From Anaerolineae bacterium (GTDB lineage Bacteria; Chloroflexota; Anaerolineae; Aggregatilineales; Phototrophicaceae), in the NCBI GenBank assembly GCA_022841825.1, contig JALHQT010000003.1:1-64000 (forward strand): DNA of 64,000 nt, given 5' to 3'. The notes under the pieces were generated by a model. The model saw only the letters and a program-made list of their open reading frames with translations, did no database searches and was not told the DNA's origin. Positions 7,614-16,233 of this stretch are shown in pieces (the first letter of the stretch is position 1; every line of letters starts with the position of its first letter). A program made the position numbers and the translations under genes.

Positions 7614-8414
7614 ATGCCAACCAGAACGATTGTCGATGCCACCATTCCAAGCGCCGGGCGTGTTTATGACTACCTGCTCGGCGGACACCACAATTTCGAG
7701 ATTGACCGTCGTGCCGCAGATCGCGTGCGCACGCTCATCCCTTTCCTGCCCAAGCTCATGCGGCTCTTCCGCTGGTGCCTGCAGGACCTCGCCTATGAGC
7801 TGACGTACGTGCGCGGATACGACGCCATCGTCGATTTCGCCTCCGGCTTGCCGACCTCCGACCATCTGCACAGCGCCGTTGCGCCGGGGACGACCGTCAT
7901 CTATTCCGACCGCGACCCGGTCAGCGTCGAATACGGGCTGGAAATCCTGGAGAATACCCCCAACGTCCACTACTTCCAGGCGGATTGCCGCTACCCGTTG
8001 GAATACCTGAGTCGTCCGGAAGTCCAGTCGATCCTCAACGGCAAGCGTAAGATCGCTTACGTCTACTGGGGAATCAGCATGTACCTGACGGATGCCGAGA
8101 TCAAGAACATCTCGAAGGAACTCTATGACTATGCCGATGACGACGCCTGCATGGCGTTCTACCTCCAGCCCTATGATCCGGAGAGCGCAGTCGGTCAGCA
8201 GGTCATGGAACTCTACAGCAAGATGGGTGACCCGCTGCAATTCCGCAATCTTCCATCCTTCAAGGAACTCTTTAAGCCCTGGGTCGCCGACAATCTGGGT
8301 TACCGCACGATGGAAGAGTGGCATGGTGTCGAGTCGCCGCTGGCTCCCGAAGAAATGCACTTCTTCCCCGATAAGACGGTCGGCTATGGCGTATACCTCG
8401 TCAAGGGAAAGTGA
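7614..8414 (+). CDS. SAM-dependent methyltransferase, Methyltransf_19/DUF574 family
   Basis: 266 aa from ATG 7614, with AGGAGA at 7601-7606; the frame is open upstream but lacks a better start. The N-terminus has the family opening with SAGRVYDYLLGGHHNFEIDR near residues 10-29. A Rossmann-like core follows: IVDFASGLPTSDHLH (SAM site), VIYSDRDPVSVEYG (acidic residue for the ribose) and NVHYFQADCRYP. This family is common in actinomycetes and Chloroflexota, but its substrates are mostly unknown. It is followed 7 nt later by a small helical protein and then kinases, so it may modify a component of that signalling chain; this is inference from position only. Confidence 0.85.
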   Translation: MPTRTIVDATIPSAGRVYDYLLGGHHNFEIDRRAADRVRTLIPFLPKLMRLFRWCLQDLAYELTYVRGYDAIVDFASGLPTSDHLHSAVAPGTTVIYSDRDPVSVEYGLEILENTPNVHYFQADCRYPLEYLSRPEVQSILNGKRKIAYVYWGISMYLTDAEIKNISKELYDYADDDACMAFYLQPYDPESAVGQQVMELYSKMGDPLQFRNLPSFKELFKPWVADNLGYRTMEEWHGVESPLAPEEMHFFPDKTVGYGVYLVKGK

Positions 8415-8421
8415 GGCGAAC

Positions 8422-8865
8422 ATGTCGCCCCAGCATTCAAAACTTGCGGAAGTTGTCGCCGAAAATCAGTCCAAGATCGCCGATAACCTCTTTGCAGCGG
8501 TGCAGCCCTCGCTCTATACGAACAAGATGCATGTGGCACCGCGTCGCCTCAAGCAGCTTCTCGAAGAAGAAGTGAACGCACTGCACACCTATCTGCTCCA
8601 GCCCGACACCGCGAAAGTCGTGGAACACGGGCGTCAGCTCGTGGAGAGCGGGTTCGGTCATCAGACGATGATCAACCTGACAGTCACGCTGCGCTCTGTG
8701 GGCTGGCAGTGGCTCAGTCAGCAGAACCCAACAGCGTCCGAAGTCATGGCGATTGAGACGTACACGTCGGCATTGATGGAAGGCTACCTGACAGGTTTCG
8801 AAGCGCTGCTCCAGCGCGAACAGCAGCTTACCCATGAAGCCTACCGTCGTGCACAGGATCGTTGA
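8422..8865 (+). CDS. Small helical sensor-like protein, related to the N-terminus of the next kinase
   Basis: 147 aa, predicted all alpha. Not assigned to a named family with certainty. It resembles the first 150 residues of the histidine kinase encoded at 8946: both have a helix with ...LEEEVNALHTYL / ITDEINHLLAHS, then a KxxEHGRQLVESG / YERAKQLVEIG helix and a tail ending in a long helix. The organisation recalls the RsbRD N-terminal helical domain. The start at 8422 lies 7 nt after the methyltransferase stop. A free-standing copy of a kinase input domain could act as a partner or competitor of the kinase. Confidence 0.65.
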   Translation: MSPQHSKLAEVVAENQSKIADNLFAAVQPSLYTNKMHVAPRRLKQLLEEEVNALHTYLLQPDTAKVVEHGRQLVESGFGHQTMINLTVTLRSVGWQWLSQQNPTASEVMAIETYTSALMEGYLTGFEALLQREQQLTHEAYRRAQDR

Positions 8866-8945
8866 TGTGCTGGCATGTTGTGTGTCGGATAGCGCGCCTA
8901 TCCGGCACACTGCTCCGTAACTCGTAGATAGCAAGGCGAGAAACC

Positions 8946-11117
8946 ATGACTTTGGCTGTGAAATTCGCCGAACAGGGTCCCAATGACGGGGCAACTGAAT
9001 TCGACGCACCGCTGCCCGGCGACCCGGTACAGCTGCTTGATGACAACGGCTTTGCGGAGTGGCTGGAACAGGCGCGCCAACCCCTGACCGCCACAATCCA
9101 GCGTTACCTGGTGGATATGCTTTATTCGCATCGTTCGCCGCTGCGCCCTACGCAGATTCGGCAGGTGATCACGGATGAGATCAATCACCTGCTGGCGCAC
9201 TCGCAGGGTGGCGACAAGGCAATGGTGTATGAACGCGCCAAGCAGCTTGTAGAGATCGGGTTGAGCTGCCAGGCGCTGCTGGCGATTTCCAGACTCGTCA
9301 ACGAATTCTGCTACACCCACTGCGAACGTGATCTGCTGATCGATTACGTTTCCAAAATCAGCCACTATTTTGAAGGTATTCTCGAAAGTTTCATCGAGAT
9401 TCGTGAAGAAGTCATCCTCGCCGAACAGGAACACATTCGTTCGGCACTTCAGAAATCATTTAGCCGTTACTACAACTGGCTCAACGCGGCAGCCGATGTC
9501 TCCCGTGCTGTCACTTCGACACTCGATCTTCGGCATCTGATCAGCCAGGCGGTTGATCTCATCCGCTCGCACTTCGATCATTATCATGTCGCGCTCTATC
9601 TGGTGGATAAATCGGCGCATTATGCCATCCTGCGCGCCAGCAGCGGACGCGGAGAAGCGAAAATCCAAATCGAAGGGCAGAAAGTACGCATTGACGAGCA
9701 AACGCTCGTCGGCACATGCGCGCTCAAACGAGAAGCCCGCACCATCGCCAACACCAACGCAGATACCATCAAGCAGGATAAGACGCTGTTGCCCGAAACG
9801 CGCTCGCTGATGCTGCTGCCTCTGGTCTCCCGTCGTCAGATCATTGGCGTGCTCGTCGTCCACAGTGAAAACTTATCTGCGTTTTACGACGACGACATCA
9901 CGCGCCTGCAAACGATCGCCGACCAGCTCGCGAATGCTATCGAAAATGCGCGCCTCTACCACGAACTCCAACTGCACAGCCAGGACCTCGCGCAAGCCGT
10001 TGAGCTGCGCACACTCGAGCTTCAGAAGACGACCGAGAAGGTCGAAACCATCCTGGAGAATAGCCCGGACGCCATTCTGCTGCTGAATGAAAACTCCGAA
10101 ATCGTCCTGGTCAACCCTGCCGCGCTTAACATCTTTGCCTGTGATACCGAAGCGATCATCGGCAAGACCCTGGAAGACCTGCTCCTGCCCGACCAGGTTG
10201 AGCAAATGAGCGACCTCCTTGAAAAATGTCGTCTGAACAGCCAGAGCCGAGGGCTGGGTTTCGTCGCGCGCCGTTTCGATGGCAAGACCTTCGACGCGGG
10301 CATTGCGCTGGCGACCATCAGCGAAATGAAGGTGATCACGGGGTTGGTATGCATCATCCGCGACATCACAGAACAGGTGAGGACTGAGGAAAAGATCAGA
10401 GCATCCCTGCGCGAAAAAGAGGTTCTGCTGCAAGAAATCCACCATCGCGTCAAGAACAACATGCAGGTCATCTCCAGCCTGATCGCGCTTCAGGCAGGCT
10501 ACACCGACGACGCGCATGTCCATCAGATGTTCCATGAAAGCCAGAGCCGCATCCGCTCGATGGCGCTGGTGCACGAACAGCTCTATCGCTCGCACGATCT
10601 CGCGCGTATCGACTTCTCGAAGTATATCCATGAGCTGAGTTCCAACCTCATGCGCTCGTACCCGAATGCCGCGGGGCGCATTGAACTTGAACTCGACGCG
10701 GATGCGATCTTCCTCGACATCGACACGGCGATCCCGTGTGGGCTGATCATCAACGAACTGGTGTCGAACGCATTCAAGCACGCTTTCCCGAATGGGCGCG
10801 AGGGACGCATCTCGTTGACATTCAAGAAGGATCTCACCAATCGACGGACGCTGATCGTCCGCGATAACGGCATCGGCTTCCCGACAGACTTCAATGTCTA
10901 CCGCACGGAAACGCTCGGGATGCAGTTGGTCACCAGCCTGACGGCACAGCTTAACGCAACGATAGGCTTGCGCCAGGATCAAGGCACTACCTTCGAAATC
11001 CGATTTGCGATTGAGGCGGAGGATGATCAGAGCACATCACGACTACCCAAGACCGGTGTTTTGACCGAACGCCATGACGGTGTATCGACAACGCTTACCG
11101 CTGCCCAGAACAAGTAG
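8946..11117 (+). CDS. GAF-PAS sensor histidine kinase, HisKA_2 type
   Basis: 723 aa, no membrane segment, so cytoplasmic. Residues 15-160 are the helical input domain shared with the preceding gene. Residues about 175-340 form a GAF domain (RSHFDHYHVALYLVD; MLLPLVSRRQIIGVLVV), a coiled-coil link follows, and 365-485 is a PAS domain (ILENSPDAILLLNENSEI; IIRDITEQ). The dimerisation/phosphoacceptor domain is HisKA_2 with EIHHRVKNNMQVISSL at 498-513 (His499/His500), then a HATPase with NELVSNAFKHAFP and DNGIGF. Kinases of this type often signal to unlinked or single-domain receivers; a receiver gene starts 6 nt downstream. Confidence 0.9.
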   Translation: MTLAVKFAEQGPNDGATEFDAPLPGDPVQLLDDNGFAEWLEQARQPLTATIQRYLVDMLYSHRSPLRPTQIRQVITDEINHLLAHSQGGDKAMVYERAKQLVEIGLSCQALLAISRLVNEFCYTHCERDLLIDYVSKISHYFEGILESFIEIREEVILAEQEHIRSALQKSFSRYYNWLNAAADVSRAVTSTLDLRHLISQAVDLIRSHFDHYHVALYLVDKSAHYAILRASSGRGEAKIQIEGQKVRIDEQTLVGTCALKREARTIANTNADTIKQDKTLLPETRSLMLLPLVSRRQIIGVLVVHSENLSAFYDDDITRLQTIADQLANAIENARLYHELQLHSQDLAQAVELRTLELQKTTEKVETILENSPDAILLLNENSEIVLVNPAALNIFACDTEAIIGKTLEDLLLPDQVEQMSDLLEKCRLNSQSRGLGFVARRFDGKTFDAGIALATISEMKVITGLVCIIRDITEQVRTEEKIRASLREKEVLLQEIHHRVKNNMQVISSLIALQAGYTDDAHVHQMFHESQSRIRSMALVHEQLYRSHDLARIDFSKYIHELSSNLMRSYPNAAGRIELELDADAIFLDIDTAIPCGLIINELVSNAFKHAFPNGREGRISLTFKKDLTNRRTLIVRDNGIGFPTDFNVYRTETLGMQLVTSLTAQLNATIGLRQDQGTTFEIRFAIEAEDDQSTSRLPKTGVLTERHDGVSTTLTAAQNK

Positions 11118-11123
11118 GACACC

Positions 11124-11741
11124 ATGTTGATCGCGCGACTCCATATCGAAACCCATCAACCCTGTCTCGGTCAGCACCCCCTTGAACCGCTGGTCACCAG
11201 ACCTTTCCACCGCCTGGCAGCCCTATGGGTGAAGGCGATTGCATCCATCCGGTGGTTGGCTGTGCAAACTACCGTGTCTGAGACTCATGACCAAGCACTT
11301 CAGCAGGAGGAGGAAGAAACCCAAGCTGCTGTACGAGAGACCCGCGTCCTCATCGTCGAAGATGAGAGCATTGTCGCCCTTGAGCTGAAGATGAGCCTGC
11401 GGCGGCTGGGGCATGATGTCGTGGCAGTGGCAGGCAATGCCGCTGATGCCATTTATCTTACCGGGCTGCACCGTCCCGATGTCATCCTGATGGACATTCG
11501 CCTTAAGGGAAAGATGGATGGCATTGACGCAGCAACGGTCATTCGTATGCAGTGGGATACACCCCTGATCTTCGTGACCGGGCAAGCGGACGAAGCCACC
11601 ATGCAGCGCGCAGCAAAGGTTTCACCAGCCGCTTACCTGAACAAGCCCATTGCAGCTTCAGATCTTTCCGAGACGATTGCCCATATCGTCTGTGCGCACA
11701 GGGAACCATCGAATCATCGCACGAGCCATGGAGAGTCTTAA
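11124..11741 (+). CDS. Single-domain response regulator with an odd N-terminal extension
   Basis: 205 aa as drawn from ATG 11124 (AGGA overlapping the kinase stop). Residues about 70-190 are a CheY-like receiver: TRVLIVEDESIVALEL (acidic pocket), DVILMDIRL (phosphoacceptor Asp), LIFVTGQAD and AAYLNKP (conserved Lys). No DNA-binding output domain. The first 50-60 residues have no receiver homology and look like translated spacer; a GTG at about 11275 (VSETHDQALQQ) would give a compact protein of about 155 aa. The receiver resembles those that pair with HisKA_2 kinases, so the upstream kinase is the likely donor. Confidence 0.85.
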   Translation: MLIARLHIETHQPCLGQHPLEPLVTRPFHRLAALWVKAIASIRWLAVQTTVSETHDQALQQEEEETQAAVRETRVLIVEDESIVALELKMSLRRLGHDVVAVAGNAADAIYLTGLHRPDVILMDIRLKGKMDGIDAATVIRMQWDTPLIFVTGQADEATMQRAAKVSPAAYLNKPIAASDLSETIAHIVCAHREPSNHRTSHGES

Positions 11742-11782
11742 GACGTCTTGAGAAACGTCGTCTCACCCGAAGGAAACACCGA

Positions 11783-13702
11783 ATGCCGAACACAAGAATT
11801 CTCGTTGTCGAAGATGAAGCCGTTGTAGCACTCGATATTCAAAATCGTCTGCGGCGACTTGGATATACACCGGTTGGGCGTGCCTCCTCAGGGGTGGAAG
11901 CCATCGCCCTGGCTGAACAGCATCTGCCCGATATCATCCTCATGGACATTCGCATCCAGGGCAGCATGGATGGTATTGAAACTGCCCACGCTATCAAGCA
12001 GTCACTCGGCATTCCTGCGATCTATCTGACAGCGCACACCGACGATCAGACCATAGAGCGTGCGAAAACCAGCGATCCGTATGGCTACCTCACCAAGCCG
12101 TTCGAGGAACATGAGCTGCGGATTGCCATCGAAATCGGGCTTCACAAGCACAGTATGGAACAGCGGCTGCGACAACAGGCGACTCAGCTTGAACAGATCC
12201 TTCAGGCGGTTCCCGCCGGGATTCTCCTGCTGGACGAAAGTCTGCATGTCGTTCGGTCGAATTTTGCGGGCAATGACTGTCTCAACATTCTGGCGGACAT
12301 CACGCCGGATGGACCGCTGCAAAAATTGGGCAATTACGCCATCAGCGATCTGGTCTCCAGCAGCTCGTCGACATTCTGGCGCGAGATTTCCACCGGCGAC
12401 CGCCATAACGACCGTGTTTTCGAGGTGAATGCGCGCCCGGTTATCCTCGACTCTAAGCCACAGGGTGCGGATAGCAGTCAGGGCTGGTTGGTCGTCACCC
12501 GCGAAGTGACGGATCACAGGAACATCCAGCGGCGCGTGCAGCAGCAGGAGCGCCTGGCAGCGATCGGTCAGCTGGCGGCAGGGATTGCCCATGATTTCAA
12601 CAATCTGATTGCCTCGATCAATATGGCGGTCGAGGCGGTTCAGCTGAGTGAACGCAACCTTTCCGACAAGACGAACAAGCGCCTCTCGCTGATCCTGGAT
12701 GAGAGCCGGCGCGCGGCGCAGATGATTCGGCAGATTATGGACTTTGGCAAGCAGAAATCCTCGACCGACAAAAGCGCCGTCAAACTCAAGACGCTGCTTC
12801 AGGAACTGCGCCTGATCCTGGATCACACGCTGCCGGAGAACATCCTGATCGAGATGAGCTTTGATCGTGAAGAGGCGACCATCGACGCCAACGCCACACA
12901 GCTCACTCAGGCGCTGCTCAACCTGTGTCTCAACAGCCGCGATGCGATGCCCAACGGCGGCAGGATACTCTTTGACGTCGCGACGACCCATTTCGCCTAT
13001 CACGCCGAAATGCCGCATCCGGATATGGAGCCAGGTTGGTGGGTGGTCGTACGGGTCTGCGATACAGGGGCTGGCATCAGCCTGGATGTCCTTCCGCACG
13101 TCTTCGAGCCATTTTTCACCACCAAATCGCCGACGCAGGGGACGGGGCTGGGGCTGGCGCAGGTCTATGGAATCGTTCAGCAGCATGGAGGGCACATCGA
13201 AGTGGAAAGCGAATACGGAGTAGGCACCACCTTCACAATGTACTTTCCCTCGCGCGCCCCTGAACCGTCGCTATTGCCGACCACATCGTCACCCCAACAG
13301 TTACAAACCGCCCTCGTACCGGCATCATCGATTATGCTGGTCGAGGACAATCATTCGCTGCGCGAGACCTTGCGCGAAGTCCTGGAGATGCTTGACTACG
13401 TCGTCTACACGGCGGAAAACGGTCGCGAGGCGCTCGACATCATGCGTGACCACCCCCAGGAGATCCGGTTGGTGATCACTGATCTGATCATGCCCATCAT
13501 GGGTGGAGTCGAGCTGTGTCAGGAGCTTCTCAAAAGGGAGCAAGCGCCCACAATTATCGTCATGTCCGGCTATTCACCCGACGAAGACATCATGAAGGTG
13601 ACCGCCAGCGGGGTTAAGCACTGGATGTCGAAACCGGTCGCGGTTGAGACGCTGTGCAGCGCGGTCATGGAAGTTTTTAATCAGGTGCCGCAAGCGGTCT
13701 GA
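11783..13702 (+). CDS. Hybrid histidine kinase: receiver-PAS-HisKA-HATPase-receiver
   Basis: 639 aa from ATG 11783, which has AGGAAA 6 nt upstream; the open frame extends back into the previous gene but is not used. Residues 1-120 are a receiver (ILVVEDEAVVALDI; DIILMDIRIQG; YGYLTKPF). Residues 135-250 form a PAS-like module with ILQAVPAGILLLDE. The HisKA helix carries AIGQLAAGIAHDFNNLIAS, followed by a HATPase (NLCLNSRDAMPNGG, DTGAGISL, GTGLGLAQVYGIVQQHGG). A second receiver occupies about 515-635 (SIMLVEDNHSLRE; LVITDLIMPIMGG; HWMSKPV). This layout implies an internal phosphorelay in the cytoplasm. It closes the + strand signalling run begun at 7614. Confidence 0.93.
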   Translation: MPNTRILVVEDEAVVALDIQNRLRRLGYTPVGRASSGVEAIALAEQHLPDIILMDIRIQGSMDGIETAHAIKQSLGIPAIYLTAHTDDQTIERAKTSDPYGYLTKPFEEHELRIAIEIGLHKHSMEQRLRQQATQLEQILQAVPAGILLLDESLHVVRSNFAGNDCLNILADITPDGPLQKLGNYAISDLVSSSSSTFWREISTGDRHNDRVFEVNARPVILDSKPQGADSSQGWLVVTREVTDHRNIQRRVQQQERLAAIGQLAAGIAHDFNNLIASINMAVEAVQLSERNLSDKTNKRLSLILDESRRAAQMIRQIMDFGKQKSSTDKSAVKLKTLLQELRLILDHTLPENILIEMSFDREEATIDANATQLTQALLNLCLNSRDAMPNGGRILFDVATTHFAYHAEMPHPDMEPGWWVVVRVCDTGAGISLDVLPHVFEPFFTTKSPTQGTGLGLAQVYGIVQQHGGHIEVESEYGVGTTFTMYFPSRAPEPSLLPTTSSPQQLQTALVPASSIMLVEDNHSLRETLREVLEMLDYVVYTAENGREALDIMRDHPQEIRLVITDLIMPIMGGVELCQELLKREQAPTIIVMSGYSPDEDIMKVTASGVKHWMSKPVAVETLCSAVMEVFNQVPQAV

Positions 13703-13792
13703 AGCAAAGGCAAGGATCTGGGAAGTGCTGCCCAGTCCTCGCCCCGCCCAGGACATGATCTTCATCACTATCGTCCGTAATCGAATCGCTGT

Positions 13793-13798
13793 TAGAAT
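13793..13798 (+). promoter_or_regulatory. Possible -10 element before the NLR-like gene
   Basis: TAGAAT at 13793-13798 lies 33 bp before the ATG at 13832, in the 129-bp gap after the signalling run. No good -35 match is seen at 17 bp. It suggests the NLR-like gene and protease form their own transcription unit. Confidence 0.25.
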
Positions 13799-13831
13799 AA
13801 AACTGGATGGCTTGGCGGAAAGCCCAATGTC

Positions 13832-16222
13832 ATGCCAGAAACCATTACGGTCTTCATCAGCTCCAAGATGCTTGAACTGGCATCCGAGCGGGCTGCATTA
13901 TTTGATTTCATCCCGCGCATTGATTGTGGCGGATTCCAGTTGCAACCCTGGGTCTTTGAGCGTACCGCGCTCCCCAGCAGCAAGTCGATCCGCGAAAGCT
14001 ACCTCGACGCACTCAACAATTCCGCGCTTTACATCGGGCTGTTCTGGAATCAGTACGGGGAGTGGACGATTGATGAGTTCGAGCGTGCCGCAGAATGGCA
14101 GATCGAACGTCACATCTACGTCAAGGATGTCGAGCGCGACCTGCGTGAGCCGCGCCTGGGCGAATTCCTGACAACCTGGGGCGATGTCACACATGGCATC
14201 ACACAGAAGTGGTTCACGACGACCGACGAACTGCTGACGACGGTCGATGCTGCGCTGCGCGACTGGATCGAAAAGTATGTGCTTCATCATCAGTCTTCCC
14301 GCGAAGCGCAGCTCCTGACCGACCCGGCGCAGATCCCGCTCCAGGTCAAAATCATCGGGCGCGACGCGGCACAGGCGAAGACGCTCGAACAGCTCCGCGC
14401 CGGGGAGCAGGTGCTGCTGCAAGGGATGGGCGGCGTTGGGAAGACCTGTCTCGCTCAGTCAGTCGTCGCGCGCTGGCTGCGCGACGGACATCACGCGCTC
14501 TGGTTGCGGACGGGCAGCGCGGGCAGCCGCGCGATCTTCGAGGCAATCCTGCGCGGTTTGCAGCCGGATCGTCTGGGCGACATCACCCGCGCACAGCCCG
14601 AAAAGCAGCACCAGGTGATCCGCGAACTGCTGCAAAGCCACGACGCGCAGCTCCTCGTGCTCGACGATGCCTGGAATGGGCAGGCGCTTTTTGAGGTCGC
14701 CCACGCGCTCCCGCCTGGCTTCCCGCTGCTGGTGACGGCGCGCCAGCGCTACCCAATGGCGCGCATCCATTCGCTGCTCGAGCTGGATGATGCCGACGCC
14801 CTGGAACTGCTCGAATACTACGCCGATGCCGCCTTCAGCGACCCGCGACAGCAAGACGCCGCGCGTGACCTGTGCCGCCTGCTGGGCAATCATCCGTTCG
14901 CGCTCGAAATCGCGGGGAAAAAGTTGAAGAGCGAGATGGAGACGCCGCGCCCCTCAGTGCTGATCAAGGCAATCCGCGATGCACCGCATCAGATGAACGT
15001 GCCGGAGAACTACAACCAGCGCGAGCGCGGCAGCCTCAAAGACCTGCTCGATTCCAGCTACCATGCGCTCGACCCCGCCAGCCAGAAGGTCATATTGGCG
15101 TGCGGGGTGTTCTTTGCCACGCAGATCACGTCCGAACTGCTTGCGCTCTACCTGGGTGCTCCTGCCGAGTTGGACAGCAGCCTCAAGCGGCTGGTCACGA
15201 GCGGGCTTCTGCGCGTCGATTATGTCGAAGACGGCGGCGACGGCGACATCCCTGTTTATCGTCTGCACGACCTGACGTTCAGCTACCTGCGGGCGCAGGC
15301 AAGCGCGGCAAATCGTGCGAAGGCGGTGGCGGCGTGCCTGGCGTTCGCGCGGCAGTATGGCGATAAGCCCGCTTTCATCGATATGGAGATCAATAACCTG
15401 CTCGGTAGTGCGCGTCACGCCTACGAAAAACAGGACGCTGCGACCGTGATCGACCTGATGCGCATCGTCGCCGCAGGGGGCTATATGGACGAGCGCGGAC
15501 ATACGCTGACGCTGCTCGCCCGCCTGGACGAGGCGATCACGCTGGCGCGCGCGCACGGCGGTGCGCGCCTGGAAGACCTGCATTATCTGGTGAGCAAACG
15601 GGGTAACGCCCACTATGAGCGGGGCGAACTGGAAGCCGCGCGGCACTGCTATCAGGAAACGGCGGATACCGCCCAGGCGCTCCACCTGGAGGAACGCTAT
15701 ATCCGCGCGCAGTGTCTCGCCTACGACACCGCGTCAGAACTGGGGCAGATTGAGGCGGCAGAAGCGGGGCTGCGCGACCTCGAAAGCCGTGTGACCGCCC
15801 AGGGCGACGACGCGCTGCTCGCCTGCGTCTATGAGGCATGGGCATACCACTATGAGCGGCACGACAACTACTCGCAGTGCCGCCTGTACGCCATGCGCGA
15901 GGCGGAAATCGGGCGGCGGCTGCCCGACGACGCCTCCTCGCTGTTCTTCGGCTTGCTGAACTGGGGGATTGCGGAAAAGGCGCTCGACAACGCGCCCAGG
16001 AGCCGCGAACTGCTGGAAGAAGCCCTCCAGATCGGCAAAGACAACGAAGTCGCTACCTGGGAGGCGGGCGCATCTCATGCCCTGGCGGAGACGCTGCTGG
16101 TGCTCGGCGTGAAGACCGAAGCGCAGCAGCACGCAGCGCGCGCGCTGGCGCTCTTTCAGGAAATCGGCTTCACGGCTCGCACCTCGGAGGTCGAGACGCT
16201 TCTCCAAAAAATTGACGCTTAA
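13832..16222 (+). CDS. NLR-like protein: DUF4062 - NB-ARC/STAND NTPase - TPR
   Basis: 796 aa with NLR architecture. Residues 4-150 match DUF4062 (VFISSKMLELASERAAL opening; SIRESYLDALNNSALYIGLF; GEWTIDEFERA), a TIR-like alpha/beta domain often found at the front of STAND proteins. The NTPase has a P-loop GMGGVGKT at 198-205, Walker B LLVLDDAW at 274-281, sensor LLVTARQR at 299-306 and GNHPFALEIAG at 352-362 in place of GLPLA. A winged-helix region spans roughly 395-480 and TPR-like helices 510-796. STAND proteins oligomerise on ligand binding; many bacterial ones sense phage or stress. The next gene, 12 nt downstream, encodes a protease, suggesting a functional pair. Ligand and outcome are unknown. 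Confidence 0.9.
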   Translation: MPETITVFISSKMLELASERAALFDFIPRIDCGGFQLQPWVFERTALPSSKSIRESYLDALNNSALYIGLFWNQYGEWTIDEFERAAEWQIERHIYVKDVERDLREPRLGEFLTTWGDVTHGITQKWFTTTDELLTTVDAALRDWIEKYVLHHQSSREAQLLTDPAQIPLQVKIIGRDAAQAKTLEQLRAGEQVLLQGMGGVGKTCLAQSVVARWLRDGHHALWLRTGSAGSRAIFEAILRGLQPDRLGDITRAQPEKQHQVIRELLQSHDAQLLVLDDAWNGQALFEVAHALPPGFPLLVTARQRYPMARIHSLLELDDADALELLEYYADAAFSDPRQQDAARDLCRLLGNHPFALEIAGKKLKSEMETPRPSVLIKAIRDAPHQMNVPENYNQRERGSLKDLLDSSYHALDPASQKVILACGVFFATQITSELLALYLGAPAELDSSLKRLVTSGLLRVDYVEDGGDGDIPVYRLHDLTFSYLRAQASAANRAKAVAACLAFARQYGDKPAFIDMEINNLLGSARHAYEKQDAATVIDLMRIVAAGGYMDERGHTLTLLARLDEAITLARAHGGARLEDLHYLVSKRGNAHYERGELEAARHCYQETADTAQALHLEERYIRAQCLAYDTASELGQIEAAEAGLRDLESRVTAQGDDALLACVYEAWAYHYERHDNYSQCRLYAMREAEIGRRLPDDASSLFFGLLNWGIAEKALDNAPRSRELLEEALQIGKDNEVATWEAGASHALAETLLVLGVKTEAQQHAARALALFQEIGFTARTSEVETLLQKIDA

Positions 16223-16233
16223 GGAGGTCGCTT

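Noticed and set aside
11552-11782. Longer N-terminus for the hybrid kinase
   Set aside because: It overlaps the response regulator gene; ATG 11783 has AGGAAA upstream and opens directly on the receiver.
13832-14280. TIR domain at the N-terminus of the NLR-like protein
   Set aside because: The sequence follows the DUF4062 pattern (FISS...ERAAL) rather than the TIR FISYS/catalytic Glu pattern, although the folds may be related.
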